Counted from the first letter of the stretch, positions 10,951-25,163 are shown. The stretch is 64,000 bases of DNA from Blastomyces gilchristii SLH14081 (GCF_000003855.2 NW_003101636.1:73189-137188), one strand, 5' to 3'. Translations and numbers: made by a program. Notes: a model not told the origin generated them from the letters alone.

Positions 10951-13900
10951 ATTGTCTCTCTCCTCGCCCCCTGAAGGAAACTGTCTATAGCAGGTTCGTT
11001 GGTCGCTGCGTGCAAGAAAAGAGGAGTCAAGTTCCTCACTTGCTTTGACGTCCGCAAGAGATGGAGCACTTAAGTGCGGTTATATCCTTATAAATTTAAA
11101 GAGGAGGATAAATGTAGTCGGAGGTTGCTTTGCTTTGGTACGGCTACTTTCATTGCACTGACGTGATGCCTGTTGAAAAGGAGAGAAAAGTATCGTCCAC
11201 GAGATCAGCCCAGAATCGAAGGGGAATGCGGGAAGCTTTGCTCCCGGCAAAGGCGTAATCCTTGGGGTTGACCAGGCTGATAAGTTGGAATTGGAGCAAA
11301 CCCGAGGGATGAGGGATGAATAGGTAGTGAGCCCAGTGGGAAGTTCCAGTATATACTGTACGAAGTCGATATCGAGCTCCCTCGAGAAGCCAGACAAGAC
11401 GAAGAACAGGGTGGAATAAAGTGAACAAATTTTAGAGTTTATTCGAGAAGCTGGAGTGTATTTCTTTTTATATGGAACAGGCCATGTCCTGGGACTTTGC
11501 TATTGTCGTATTCTTGCTGGATATCCTTGTGGAGAAGTCAGGATAGTTGGGCTAGGACGAGATGGGGGGGCCGATCTATACTATCGTCTCAGGATAAAAA
11601 AACAAAAAAGAAGCGTCGGTACTAGCCAGCGAAGCGGGATTCGATTATATTTATAGTCTCTGCTGAAATTTAATGTAGAGGCGGCCTTAAGCAGGTTAAA
11701 ATAATTAAAAAGGAAATAGAGGATAAGAGAGTGAGACGCCTCGTTTTCGTCCACAGTGGAGGAGTCGGAGGGAGGGCGCGGCACTGTTTTATTATATGAA
11801 TAAATTATCATCATTCGTCCCGCCTGCGCTTCTTTCAGTGCTTAATACCCGTAATAATATGCATGGAGCCCAGCCCAGGCGGCTTTTTCTGCTCTTCATA
11901 AACCCTAAACAGCAATAGAGAAAGCCATCGGTACTTGTTAACTGGGCTGTTGGACTGGGTAAATCAAGAGCTAGCAGCCAGCGTAAGAATAATGTAGGGA
12001 AACAAAGTCCCAATGCGACGGTAATCATCACCTTACTTGATACATCTGCCGCTGTAATATTCGCATATTATTTATTTAGTTAACGAGCGGATAATCATGC
12101 AGGTATTTTATATACGTAAGGAAAAAACCACACCTTCTGCTTCCTTTTTTTTAATCTCCACCCCACAGAGCAGTGCCACTCCCCCCTTTCCCGCCACACC
12201 CCTCCTCTGCTCTCCCCGTCATGGATTCATGGCCCACTCCAAACCTGCAGGTTTCTGCAACGATTGCAAGCTGACAGGAGGGCGGCCGCAAACCGCTAGC
12301 GGAAAGAAGAGCAGCTTCAGGCCGCTGTTGATAACTACGCCTTCTGAGCTGCTGCTGCTAATTTTGAAAAGCCAAGCCATTCAGTTGCCACCGTCCCAGA
12401 AATGACTCGAACGTTGTTTCTGCAGAACCCCACGTCACAGAAGGTATTATTGGTGTCGTCCCGGGGGGGGGGGGGGGGGGGGAAGGAGAGAATCGGACGA
12501 AAGCGACGAACAGCGGCTTTGGCTGGAACCTGAAGTTTCCGCAAGTCTCAGCAAGAGGGCCAAAGAGATCGATCCCACAAACCAATCAGGCGCGGCAAAG
12601 CGTCCAGCGAAGTTGGCGATTTGGGGGGGATTTTGGTTGGCTAATGCAAAAAGGGCCTTGTATGAGGCTCCGAACTGCTGAAAAACGAGGATCAAACGCG
12701 CCGCGGCGTATTGAAAAAATAGACAAGGGTTTGAAAACACTGGTTTTTGTGCAAGTAAGATAAAGGATGGGTTCGATTTTTTAAATTACATACAGACTAC
12801 AGCCTCCAGCCTACAGGCGCGGTCTTCGCCTTATTTAGTCTGCCAAGTGGGACATGTTCTGCGCCGGGCTCACATGGATTAGAATGGAATGCAAATGATG
12901 CAACCCTGCAGAGTCCGGCAAGGGCGAGTGAGCCATTTGAAGACGGCGGAAATATGGGGTTGAAGGCCTCCAGTTAGACGCCAAAATCCTTCCCTGTCGA
13001 CTATTTTCGGGTCGTAAAATAACGACGTGCAGGAAGTTGATGCTGTATTTTATTTATTTTTATGCTTGTTTGGGTTTGGGTGCGCTGCAGTGGTAACTCG
13101 TGGCGCGGTCATCTATTTTAAAACATAATTTGCACTCCTCTGGACACATTATTATTGTGTTCAGCATCCAGTTCACGACGAGACGAGACGAATATAATAG
13201 TATAGTATGGCGCTGACAATTCCGTGCCCCGAACACGAGATATAAGTTATTATTATCGTTGCTTTGGTGACTTTTGCACTCCCCCCTCGGGTCGAGACAC
13301 GCTGGACTTACCGCAAAGGTAAAAATGGAATAAAGAAAATTTATAATAAGCCTATCCCGATAACCAGAAACCAGCACACCATGATCTGCAAGAAGGCAGC
13401 CAAGGAGAAATCGAACAGCGTGTATTGGTTCTGCTGTGGTCACCGGGCAGTTTGTATGTACAGGAGCACATCTGTACATTACTAGGCGCAAAAGTATATA
13501 TCCCCTATCTCCCACTTGCTGGTGGCGAAATGCTGCAGCTCCGGATGTGGGTACCTTACTCTAACGTAATCACAGATTTATACGATTCCCGGCGTTGCAA
13601 ATGCGTGTTCTGTATCTTCAACAGTCAGAAGCAGATCAGGAACCAAGCGCCACGACCAATCTAAATACGATTGGGGTTGGACAGGCATCTAGAGACCTTG
13701 CGCTATTCCTACCTAACTGTAACCAAACGTGCCTGACATTCAACTTGGCATCAAATTTCCCTGTCCAAGGGCGGAATTCGACTGTTGGTGATGGATAGGA
13801 GAGGTACAGTGCATGTGAGCTAACGGAACATTATTTTACGCACATATATGCTTGCTCAAAGTTCAAGCTTCCTCAACTCCTGGCTGCTAGATGGGATAAA

Positions 13901-16900
13901 TATAGTATATCCTGCAGCATTATACTGATCTTCACTTTAGGTAGAAATAATACGAAGGGCTCATCGGCGGCGTCCGTTCCGATCCTGCTCCCCTTTATTA
14001 TTTTTCGGGAATTTAAGGGTTCAAGCTTCGACGCATGCCGCAAAAAGCTCGCCCCAAATTTACCGCGTTTCTAAAATAGCCTTGCATGTTGATTTCGTGT
14101 GGAGCCCTTTCTGGAAAGGCAGTGTGATGGGTCCATTTTAGTTTATCGCTGGCGGGGCCGCTAACTGACTAAGTCGAGAGTCGGTGTCGGTTCCACATCG
14201 ACGGCGAGAGAAAGTTAACCCACTTGACCTGTTCAGCTGTTCCCCTTCATGGGAGGAGTTCGCCCTCTGTTGCCAAGTCGCGAAGGGGCAAGGGCAGCGT
14301 GCTAATAATCTAGCACCCATGGATGGCGGGATGGAAGCTCCCGGGTATCCGCAGATATTCATCTCATATTCCCTTGTGCCCCCGCTATCCAGAATTGATT
14401 TTGCAGTAATCCGTAGGTGGTGCACTCTATCTGCAATTTGCGAAGGGCTGTTTAGGATATTGTACCAATGTGGGCATCAAGCCAGGAAATTCACCACTGG
14501 AAAAATGCCACTGAGAACATGTAGATCAGGGAAATATCCTGATGTAGAACGAAAGCGGAATCACGGAGGGCGAAAGAGAACATCGTTAAGGGAATGACAT
14601 TTGCCGGATTTATTTTATTTTCCGCCATAAAATGTGATGGAACACCAGGCCATGACGGTTTTGTTTCGACCAGTGAAATGGAACGGAAACTAAGTCGATG
14701 TCGTTTAGAGATCGTTGTCGCATGTAAAATGGAATGTGGCGGTGGTAGGCATGTTTGCATGGTTAGAATTTGCAGGACTAAAGGCGTGAGCCTTATCCGT
14801 TGTGTGCTCGCCGTAGTCTCATAGGATGGCGATGTACGCCTATAAAAGGCAAAACGAACAAAGCTTTTTGCTGCGGAAATCTATCCGAGAGGATGAGCAA
14901 AGAGCAAGGCCACATGCAGTACAAATGTCGAGAAGCGTTCTGGAAACGATAAAAGCAGGAGACAGGTCCGGAGCGCAGTGCTTCAGCATGTCCTGTACCA
15001 GCAAGGCACATGACGCTCTCGCAGACGTCGCATGAAGGCCCTACGACGATGCATACATAAATGGATCCTACCTGTAGCCTGGCATCAGAATAGAGACGGG
15101 ATGAAGATTTCCAATTTTCACTCTCTCGGGATCCTTTGTCCTGAACATGTCGACGCCGCTTTTTTGTGGCGTTCTGCTATTTATCGCTTCATCCCGTCCA
15201 ACACAGTCTAGGGCTTCATCTGTGTCCATGCCAAGAGGCAGGACAAGCAGTCCTAAGATTAACAATGTTTTTGGCGAAGGAACCGTGACTCTGAGAAATT
15301 TGACGAGGTGATGGAAGATCCAGCGTGTGCAATCAGAGACAGTGTTACACTAGACCCTGGCCGCACCAAGGGTTTAATAGTGAGGGGCCAGGAGGAGGAG
15401 CCAAATTCAAAACGAAAACATCTCTAGGGTTTGTTTGGTTTCCTTCAAATTCAAAGAGTTATCATGACCCTGAAGTGTGGGGGTATTCTTATTCTTACCT
15501 ACCCGGACTGTATTGAATCCCATGATATTGATTGTCCAACCGAAAGTACTGTAAGCGCCGGCAATTACAGGATCGACAAACTTCAACGCATGGCCAAACT
15601 CTCCACGGGAGGGGACCTGGGGTTTCTAACCTTTTGAGCTTTTGGGAAATGTCCGTTGGCAAGAGAATGGATGTCTGTGTTTAACCGTGAGATCTGGGAA
15701 TCTATACCGCCCTCCGGCCATCACACGTCGCCAGACGGTGTCGAGCTTTGGCTTTTGGTGTGATTGAAAGACAGGTTAGCTAGCAAGGAGTTTGCGGCCT
15801 ACGTTGTTTTATCAGTTCTCTCCCTTCGAGCGGCGACGACCTTCTGAAAGAATGTAGGGCTTGGCATGCGTCGTACGATCTGCTCTCATTGTCGCAGAAA
15901 AGAGAGCAGCCTCGCCAATGGTTGATCAGTGTCATTTTTATTTGTTTTGCTGTCTTTCGTTTTATTGTGTTGTCGATGCCTTACGACCCGACCCAAGCTT
16001 GGGCCCTATAAAATGCTAATGTTCTTAGTAGCGGAAGCCCAGTTTGGTTAACAGAACAAGCAAAGTAACATTGAATTGGCTTCCGGGTAGGGGGTCACAT
16101 GGAGCGATTTTAACGGGTACCAGTAATGACCATCTGTGTTCATTATTATTCCTGCTGAACCGCCAGACGGGATAGAAATCCGAAAATATATCTGCCTGGG
16201 AAAACCATTGGAAGGACGACGGCGGTAGGGATCAGATGCGATGCAAACTTTAGAATAAGCGCGTTCACTTGCAGGAACGGATAGATGATAGGCCAAAGTG
16301 GTCAAAACTTCTCAACAATCCAGTCGCTCTAAAGCCAATCCCTCTACTCCGTAAAGCTTCACACCCTTTCAATGGTAGCTTAAAGGCCGTCTGTGGCTCT
16401 CGCTTCCATGTTTTCTTTGTTCCCATGAAAAATCCGTGGTGGCCATCATCGACGTGTCAGGTCAGGTGGGGAACCAACGCTGCAGCACAATCAAACTGCC
16501 CGCCCTCAATCAACGAGTGAGTGGTTGACGGGAATAAAAACGGTTTTCCGTCACGGGCATTTGACTGGCTTCTGAAAACCCAACGGGGTTGGCGCGGCAA
16601 GGCGAGGCTCTGACTGGCCAGAGATCCCTGCCGCCCAGTCGCGCGGCTTTCAGCCTCAACCGCAGCTCTGGGACGCAGCAGCCAGTCAGAGATCTGATCC
16701 ATGATGCAAGTGCCAGGAAAGTGCGAGGCCGGCCTGCACAAGACTTGAGCCACCCGATGCCCCAGGCCACAATTCGACTCCAAAATTGGGCCAAGCCGGT
16801 CGAAGCCACAGGCAGACCTTCCAAGATCCTGGCAGTGGATAAGCCCGGTTGTCAAAACCGTCTGCCGCGCGACTAGGGAGTTTTCCCCTGAAGAATAGGT

Positions 16901-16970
16901 CGCTGTAATTTACTCCAGCTTTTCGTTACTGTAAAACGTAACGGTGTCTTCGTACCATTCAGGAATTAGT
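10951..16970. other. Long gene-poor region before the AT-rich tract
   Basis: About 6 kb of near-normal base composition. It includes the upstream region of the SANT-like gene. Frames of up to about 160 codons exist, but they start at non-ATG codons, overlap on both strands or lack recognisable domains. I found no tRNA, rRNA or conserved protein signal. A spliced or non-coding transcript cannot be excluded. Confidence 0.5.
12463..12482. repeat. Poly(G) homopolymer, 20 nt
   Basis: Twenty consecutive G residues directly preceded by CCC; much rarer in fungi than A/T runs. It may be a real G-quadruplex-capable tract or a length error in sequencing. Confidence 0.85.
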
Positions 16971-17005
16971 ATTATTATTTATTTATTTATTTATTTATTA
17001 TTTTT
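16971..17005. repeat. (TTTA)n microsatellite at the isochore boundary
   Basis: ATT units pass into about six TTTA units exactly where base composition falls and CpG disappears; it marks the left edge of the AT-rich tract. Confidence 0.8.
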
Positions 17006-17006
17006 C

Positions 17007-17673
17007 AAATACAAATGACAAAGGGAAAAAAAGAAAGAAAGAACTGTTATCACAGTGACACAAATAAATGCACAAACTTTGAAAAATGATGATTGATTAA
17101 AGCCTGTTCAGCAATTTTCTTCAAACAGTGTCAGTCTGTCAGAGATGCACAGAAAGTGAATATTAATCTTTTAACAGTGTAAATCTTCATTATTGTCATC
17201 TTTCTCTATATAAATAGTAACCTGTTTGATGTTCTGATATTACTTATATTACTTATTTTATAAAATTAGATATTAACTAAGATTTAATTGTAGTATATTC
17301 AAATCTATATTAAAATTTATATTTAAGTGAATTATATATATCTGTAAATTAGCACTAGAGAAGTCTGAGAGAATACTTCTCTTCTTTTTTCTTCTTCAGT
17401 GATTAGCTCTATTTATATCTAAATATATTTTTTATTTATTATTTTTTATATACTATTAGTTTTTCACAGTATTCATTTGTATTTCATAATTTTAATTATT
17501 TAGAATATTCAAGAAATAGTTGATTAAATAATAATTATTATATTAAATTAAAATATTAATACTTAAGAAATTTTATAAAATATAAACTTATAAAAAATTA
17601 TTTTTAAAAACTTAGATAATAAGAAATTTAACCTAGTTATAAAGAAAATTTTAAATAAGATTATTTTTAAGTA
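17007..17673. other. Unassigned AT-rich flank left of Copia-1
   Basis: RIP-like base composition without recognisable protein similarity or terminal repeats. It is probably an older, more decayed element into which Copia-1 inserted, since it ends with the Copia-1 target-site copy TAATC. Confidence 0.5.
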
Positions 17674-17678
17674 TAATC

Positions 17679-17773
17679 TGTCAGATCACGTGATATGGCT
17701 TACTAATTCTTTCACCATATAACTTTTCACAAGCTAGCAACCTTTCAATCACACAAGCTTTACATCTTTCACA
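17679..17773 (+). repeat. Copia-1 5' LTR (95 bp)
   Basis: Begins TGTCAGATCACGTGATATGG and ends CATCTTTCACA. It matches the 3' LTR at 23827 and the solo LTR at 55202, with transitions. Confidence 0.9.
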
Positions 17774-18069
17774 GGTTATGAGATCTGTTTTGCATAAAAT
17801 CACTGCCAATTCAGAATTCCTTATCAATATAATCATTATTTTAATTACTGCTTCATTCAATATGCTTATCAGAAGTTAAAATCATCTTATTGAATCAGTA
17901 TTGATGCATTTAAGATTCTGTTGATCAATAATACTACTGCTCACTTAAAAAAGAGGCTTGCAGAAAATGCATTACATTGCAAAAAAAAAAAAAAAAGAAA
18001 GAAGAAGAACAATATTAACAAGAATTCAATAAAATAAATATCAAGATAATGAATTCAATATAATCTCAT

Positions 18070-21000
18070 CTACATACATGTTTGCAATCTCATGTTCTTT
18101 TTACTGAGTCAGTTGCAGTTAATGATGATAATTCTTCATACTTATACTCTGTCAGTGAACATTCTTCTAAAGCTTTTAAAAGCTTCATTGATAAACACTC
18201 TGAAACACTCTCTCAATTCAAAGCTGATTTGAATACAGCTTCTGACATGGTCAGGCCGGCTCTCTGATCTACTCAACAGCTTGATAAAGCTGATTCTCTT
18301 GATAAGAATAATAAACACTTAGATATCTATCATTCAGATGAGACAATATCAGACTAGTAGATGAAACATCTCAAGATAACATTTGAGATGAAGAAGAAGA
18401 GATGTAGAGTTCTAGAACTTGAATTACAACTGAAAAAACTCTGTTAACAGAGATTCTCATTCTCTATAGATTAATTACAGAATGTTAATAATTATTCTAT
18501 CATTATCTTAACAGTCTGTACAGTCACATGAGATTCTAATCTCAGTGAAAGGTTGAAATTCAATCTTTATAAACTGAATAGCTGTGTTGACAAGATAATC
18601 TCTCAATTTAAGAAAGATATTAAGAATGCTGTGAGATTAAACAGTCTAACTGACACATTCAATTACATCACATGAAGCATCTTCATGAAATTGAAACTGG
18701 TTAATGCACAGTGTTGATATATGATAGAGAAACAACAGACTCAGAACTCTCTATAAAGAGATAATGAATGAGTATCATTCTGAAACATCAGAAACTGATG
18801 ACTCTACACATTCATCTCAAACTTCTTGAATACAGGTGTCAGACTATATTTCTCCAAATATAATGAAAATCAGATCACTTATACTCTCTGAAATACAATT
18901 GAATAGAAATACTCTATTTTAAGAACACAGTTACACTGTGAGACAGTTCTGAAATTCAAGTTACTTGATAACACACAGATCATCAATTTACACACATTCT
19001 TTGATAAATTTCAGTCTGTTATTATGAAATTGAAGATGTTGAATACTTCTCTCTTAGATGTATGAATATTTGATATCTTCTATTCAGTTCTACTCAATAA
19101 TTGAAGAGATTATATTCAAAAGAAGATAGAGAAGATACAGAATTTCAAATTCACAGCTGTGATATTGAATGTTGATCTTCTTATGAAGAAGATTCACTCA
19201 TGACTTAATTCTTCAAAAGATAAAAAGAATCTACAGAATACAGATTCTGCAGCTAACACTACTACAACAGCTACAACAGCTACAATGATCACTACAGCTA
19301 TTAATTCTAACAATAATACATTGAATTCGGCCTGTAAAGACTGTACTGAATGTGATTGTGACAGTTCACAAGAGAGCTTCTGAAATCATCAGAGATTGGG
19401 AAATTCATCTACATGTTCTGAATACAAGAGATCTCACTTTAACATCTGTTAATTAGTCAATTCTAACAGTACTCTGAATAATTGAAGAATTTACAACACT
19501 GCAAGAATAAAGAAATTTAAAGAAAAGAAGCAAAAGAATAATAGTGAGAGTGAGATTTAACTATTTATTACAGATGAATCAGAGACCTTTCAGATGACAA
19601 ATCTTGCAGAGATTATCAATATATCAGTCTATTTCATGAAATCTCACAAGGATTCTCTCACTATATAAGATAGTGACGCCGGATGTCATATAGCAAGTGA
19701 TAGATCATGATTTTCAGAACTTATAGCAATCAATGATTCAATAGTTTAAGTAATTAACAAGATTATTCTGAAGATTCAGAGTGTCAGCACTGTGTTCATT
19801 CTGATGAGTGAAAGATTGATAGAATTCAATTATATATACTACATACTGAGACTATCTGCAAATCTGATCTTCACTGAGCTTATAAAGCATCAGAACTATA
19901 TTCACTGTAATATATAAGTTATTACTGAAAACTACTTTGAGTTTCTATCATCTATTAACAGTGATATCTTCTACATTAATCTGTCTTATAATAACATTGA
20001 CATTCTTTTCAACAGCTTACTGATATTTCATAATGTAATGAACAATCTGATGTATAAAGCAGTGATATATATAACTGTTCTGAAATCAAAGACAATCTCA
20101 ACAGATTGTAATTTAAATGCAGAGTTCTTAAGATCTTTCAGCTATAAGAAGATTGAACAGTTAATTAACTCTAAGAATTCAGATACTGATTTCTTTATTA
20201 TTTCATTCTCATCTTAATTATCTGCAGTTCTTCTGAAATAGCTTCTGATAGATGAGTGATATTATCAACTTGATCATATCAGTGAAAATAGTATAATGAA
20301 AATGATCAGAGACCTGTGATTTGATATTATTATTATCAGTCTGAAAAAATTATTATTCTGTGTTATATGTATTAAGATTAAATAGAAACACACTTTCTAC
20401 AAGAATTTCACACTATGTTGTGCCACTCACAAGGCCTTGAAGATTTGAGTAAATATATTTGATAATGATGAGACTCTTGAAACTGAGAATGATATATCAT
20501 CTTACACTGACAAGAAGCTTGCAATGATGATAACAGATGATGTCACTTGTATGAGATGAATATTTCTATTGAAATGCAAGAATGAGATGTTGAGATATCT
20601 ATGAATCTTCAATCAATTTATCAAGAATCTGCTGAGATGTAGCATTGTGATCATTCACTCAGACTGTGAAGAATTGAATTTGAATACAGTCACAGCATAT
20701 ATACTCAGTAAAGAAATAAAATGAGAGCTGATTTCTTCTTATACTTCATAGTAAGATGAAGTATCTGAACAATCAATTAGTTTAATCATTGAGAAGTCTC
20801 AATCACTATTAATAGACTCTTCAGCTCTGAAAAAGATGTGAGATGAGGCAGTTATTACAGTCACAGAGCTGCTTAATCTTATGTCAACCTCAATGATATT
20901 ATATAAGAGCTCTGAAAACACAAAGTCAATTACACTGTATGAGGCCTGGCTTGAAGCTCTATCTTCTGCACGCGGCATTCGCTGACGAGGTTGCAAAGCA

Positions 21001-23670
21001 TTCTTGAAGATAGTTCTCAAGCTCATCAATAAGATGGCCCTCTGTTTCAAAGAGTTGATTTTTGTGAGATATAATGATTTTATTAATTATAGATTGATAA
21101 ACCCCTTCAACAGGTATTTATACATATTAAAAGATGTCATCTTTCAGGAGAATCTTCATCTTGCTGATTCATTGATACTGATAACACACAACTCAAAGGT
21201 TTTACTCAATGCAGTCTGTAAAGCAGCTGTGATGATTTCTTCAGTGACATCAGACCTATTTACTGCAATGATTTCTTCAGCAATTTCTGATTCATCAATT
21301 GATAATCTGTTCATTGATGAGAAAATTCAATCTGAGTATTCATTATTTCTCATACTCACTAATAATTAATGAATTGACTATAATATCTTCACAAGAATAT
21401 CTATCTTTTTAGTGCAGAATACACTGAACTTCTCAGAACTCACAGTTGAATCTGATGATTCTTTATCATCTATAAGAGATATCACTATAGTGAGAGAATC
21501 TACAGTGAGGAAATCTTCAGTGAGAAACAGTCTTGAAAATCTACTCACTGATTCTGAGATTGCTGCACTTCTGATTCTGAAAAACCTCACACATGTCAAA
21601 GCTTTCATGAAATGAAAATATTATTATAAGATCTGTATTAAAGAGATCAACTGTTTAAAACAGATTAAGATCTGATAACTGATAGAGAGAATATCACAAA
21701 TGAGTATTCTTCATGATCAATGAGTATTTAATAAAAAGTTCAATAATATAAGTGAGATTATTCACTATAAGACCTGCTGAGTTGTCTGTGAAAATCATCA
21801 ATAGAAGAAAGTCAATTACTTAAGAATCTTTATATCTGTTGTCTCTGCATTCATCTCTTGAGCTCTCATAATGATCTCAGTATTCTGAGAATGATATGTT
21901 CTGTAAATTGATATGATAACTGCTTTTTTAAACACTCAACTGTCTGCTGATGAATGAATATATATGAATCAATTTACAGAATTCTGTGAAGACTGTGATA
22001 ATCTTGTGTGTAAGTTGATGCAGAGACTCTACAGTCTTAAGTAGACTGGCCGCCGGGACCATGAATTTCACATTTGATCCCATTTGGTCTGGTCCCATAC
22101 ATTTCTTGGCGTGAATCCCGCTGGGACTGGCTATCAAAAAAACATGCAAAGTGACTATATATCAGATCTTAAAATGGAACCATGACTTGAAAAAAATGAG
22201 AAAGTGGTTCCATTTGGTCTCATTTAGTCCCATTCTTGGCATAAAGTTACTATTTTTAGACATTTTAAGGTTTTTTTTAGACTATTTTTAATTTTTTAAA
22301 AAGTAACGCTTTTTGGTAACACTCAAATGAGATTTAAAGTCATTTAAAGCAATAAAAATAATTTAAATTGAGAAGTGGAAATCATGGTCCCATTTGGAAA
22401 ATGTGACAAGAGTAGACAGTAAGTCCCACTGGGACAGTATGAAACTACTATCTAATGTTAAAACTGTGTAATGGGATCAGTCGAATTGGTAATGGGACTA
22501 TCAAAAAATCTGGTCCTGGTCCCAGACACGGTCACACGGTCAGTCTAGTCTTAAGTAAGCAGCACTCTTATGATATGAGAAGCTGTGAAAAATGCTATTA
22601 CACTCAGACTTCTGTGTCAGTCTTCATAATACTGAACTATTTATTCATGATGAAAGACAGATCTATATAATTATCTATATAAATGATGTCTGTCTCTACA
22701 GCCTGAAAATTGATGATCTGAACTGAGTCAAAGCTGAAATCACTGCTAATTACAAGATCAAGAATGTAGAGAATTTCAACTACTATCTAGAAATGAAGAT
22801 TGATAGAGATTCAACTTCATTGATATTATCTCAATCTCTCTTTGTAAGAAATCTTCTGAAGAAATTCTCAATGAATGACTGTCATTCTACATTCACTTCT
22901 ATAAAGAAGAACATTGATTTTATAAATGATGATGAGAAACTGATTGCATATATAGCAGAATTTATTCTACAGTTCTATCAATTCAGTATCAGATCTCTGT
23001 AATATCTGATAATTAATACACATCTCAATGTAAGCTTCACTGCAGGATTTCTTGAATGATTCAGCTTCTGACCTACATCAAAGAACTGGGCTGTATACAA
23101 GTATACACTCTGATACCTACAGAGTTCAATCAATGAGAGTATAATCTATCACAGAGATGCTGAAATTGAACCTGTGATATATGCAGATACTGATTGAGTC
23201 AGTAGAGATTCAGAATCTTGTTCAATCATCAGTTATATCATCTATATGACAGATGGCCCTGTTGCATGACAGAGCTGCTGATAAACAGAGGCCTTCAAGT
23301 CATCAACAGAGGCTGAATATATTGCATTCTCTGAGACTGCATATGAGCTTGTCTATCTCCACGAGCTTCTAGAAGATGCTAGATTCATTCTATCTCATCT
23401 CAACAATCTGAATGCTGATGATCACCTCATTCTCACCACAGTCAATGATCTCACTTATACAATTCATACTGATAATAAGTTCATCATAGAGCTATTCTCT
23501 TCTGAAGCAATTTCACACTGCTCAAAGTATATAGAGGTCTGTTTTCACATTCTTCAGAATCTCATCTGTAAGAACAAGATATCTATTCAATATATTTCAT
23601 CTGCTGAAAATGTGGTGAATGAGCTTACTAAATCACTTGAAACAATGAAATATATGCATTGAAAGAAGAA
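18070..23670 (+). pseudogene. Copia-1 gag-pol remnant
   Basis: Gag-like coding occupies about 18070-19560. A protease-like segment with DAGCHIASD is at about 19670. Integrase remnants run about 20380-20800, with a DDVTC-like core and HSDCEELN. RT runs about 21600-22760, with DMITAFLN, then LMQRLYSLK just before the inserted MITE, and IYINDV (for the usual YVDD-type motif) after it. RNase H follows at about 23160-23650, with VIYADTD, SSTEAEYIAFSE and NELTKSLE. Many in-frame TGA, TAG and TAA codons fall where Trp, Arg or Gln is expected, which is the RIP pattern. The frame resumes cleanly after the MITE is skipped. Confidence 0.85.
22042..22547 (+). mobile_element. hAT-like MITE copy 1, inside Copia-1 RT
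   Basis: 506 bp. Starts TAGACTGGCCGCCGGGACC and ends CACACGGTCAGTCTA, giving short imperfect inverted termini TAGACTGRCCG. Perfect 8-bp target duplication GTCTTAAG (22034-22041 and 22548-22555). No transposase coding. The 8-bp duplication and terminal pattern fit the hAT superfamily. This copy is one of the least mutated, still rich in GGGAC/GTCCC motifs. Confidence 0.85.
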
Positions 23671-23826
23671 TATAAAGAAGATAAGAGAATAGAGGAATAA
23701 AAAATGATGTATCTCATAACTGATTTTTCATTACTACATATTTTCCAGTCATTTTTTATACCTGTACTTGATTTGAAGGTGAATTTTGTATATAGCATTA
23801 TGTATAGTTACTCTGATGAGTGAGGG

Positions 23827-23921
23827 TGTCAGATCATGTGATCTGGCTTACTAATTCTTCTATCATATAACTTTTTACAAGCTAGCAACCTTTCAATCAC
23901 ACAAGCTTTACATCTTTCACA
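23827..23921 (+). repeat. Copia-1 3' LTR (95 bp)
   Basis: Same length and ends as the 5' LTR (TGTCAG...TTCACA), preceded by a purine-rich tract and followed by TAATC, the duplicated target. Confidence 0.9.
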
Positions 23922-23926
23922 TAATC

Positions 23927-24634
23927 TAGAAGAAATGTTCAGTCACTGAATAATATTATAACTGCTTTTAAATATGTTTATAAATATAAAAATCTCTAGC
24001 AGCTTCATAAATTATTTTATCTAATATCTAAGAAGTTAGTATATATTTATAATCTTACACTAACTCAGACAACTTTTGAATTATATCTAATAGCATGTTT
24101 AAAAACTGATGAGAAGTGTAAGTTTCTCAGAAATATAATAATTCTATCTATGAAGTAATTTGTAGTTATTAATATTAAAGTGATTTTAAACATCTCAGAA
24201 TAAAAGTGTATAAAAGAGTAGTGAGTGAAAAAGTATCTGATTAATACTGCTTTACTTATTAAGAAAAAACTCTATACTCAGATGAATGCTATATATATAA
24301 ACAGAATGAGATATAAGAGAGAAAGAAACAGTAAATACTAATTTGAAAAAATTTACTCTTTATTCAGAAGAATAACAAGAGAGATAATTATTATCAGAAT
24401 TGTATAACAGTAATACAAGTTATAAAACAAGAATAAAAAATACTATATAATCAATAAAAAATTTTCTGAAATGAATATCATCTTTAATTAATATAAATAA
24501 CACTTTTCTCTGCGGTTTGAAACAGAAAGTATACAGAATCTTCTGAAACATTTACTTAAAATAGTAACAGAAATAGTTAAAACTATAAAATCTGAAATAA
24601 AGCTCTGTAATAAGAATCTTAAATAAAATTAAAA
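23927..24634. other. Unassigned AT-rich segment
   Basis: RIP-like composition with no recognisable motif, terminal repeat or tRNA. It lies between Copia-1 and MITE copy 2 and is likely continuous with the decayed DNA left of Copia-1 that carries the TAATC target. Confidence 0.5.
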
Positions 24635-24642
24635 CCTTGTAT

Positions 24643-25155
24643 TAGACTGACTGTGTGACTGTGTCTGAAATCAGAACTAGAATATTTAATAGTTTTATTA
24701 TTAATTTAACTGATCTTATTACATAGTTTTAAGATTATATAGTGATCTTATACTGTCTCAGTAGAACTTACTGTCTACTCTTATCACATTTTTCAAATAA
24801 GATCATGATTTTCACTTCTTAATTTAAATTATTTTTATTGCTTTAAATGACTTTAAATCTTATTTAAGTGTTATCAAAAAGCATTACTTTTTAAAAAATT
24901 AAAAATGGGCTAAAAAAACCTTAAAATGTCTAAAAATAGTAACTTTATGTCAAGAATGAAACTAAATGAGATTAAATGAAATCACTTTCTTATTTTTTCT
25001 AAGTCATGATTTCATTTTGAGATTTGATATATAGTCACTTTGCATGTTTTTTTAATGATTAGTCTCAGCAGAATTCACATCAAGAAATGTATGAGACCAG
25101 ATTAAATAAGATCAAATGTGAAATTCATAGTCCCGGACTCCCAGCGGTCAGTCTA
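24643..25155 (-). mobile_element. hAT-like MITE copy 2 (minus orientation, strongly mutated)
   Basis: 513 bp between TAGACTGACTGTG and GCGGTCAGTCTA. The target duplication is CCTTGTAT (24635-24642) versus CCTTGTGT (25156-25163), differing by one G/A transition in a TpG/TpA context. Most GGG/CCC motifs of copy 1 have become GAA/TTC-type variants here. Confidence 0.8.
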
Positions 25156-25163
25156 CCTTGTGT

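Larger units (their letters stand above)
17679..23921 (+). mobile_element. Copia-1: complete but RIP-inactivated Ty1/Copia LTR retrotransposon
   Basis: Two 95-bp LTRs (17679-17773 and 23827-23921), each TG...CA, bracket a 6.2-kb element. A perfect 5-bp target-site duplication TAATC lies on both sides (17674-17678 and 23922-23926). A purine stretch (gagtgaggg) directly precedes the 3' LTR, as expected for a polypurine tract. The gene order protease, integrase, RT, RNase H is that of Ty1/Copia. A hAT-like element (22042-22547) is inserted within the RT frame. Every long frame is broken by stops, so the element cannot be autonomous. Confidence 0.9.

Noticed and set aside
10557..11048. A 163-codon plus-strand frame
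   Set aside because: It lies antisense to the SANT-like gene and mirrors its low-complexity N-terminus.
14184..14597. A 137-codon frame in the left gene-poor region
   Set aside because: Starts at GTG, no family resemblance, overlapped by a frame on the other strand.
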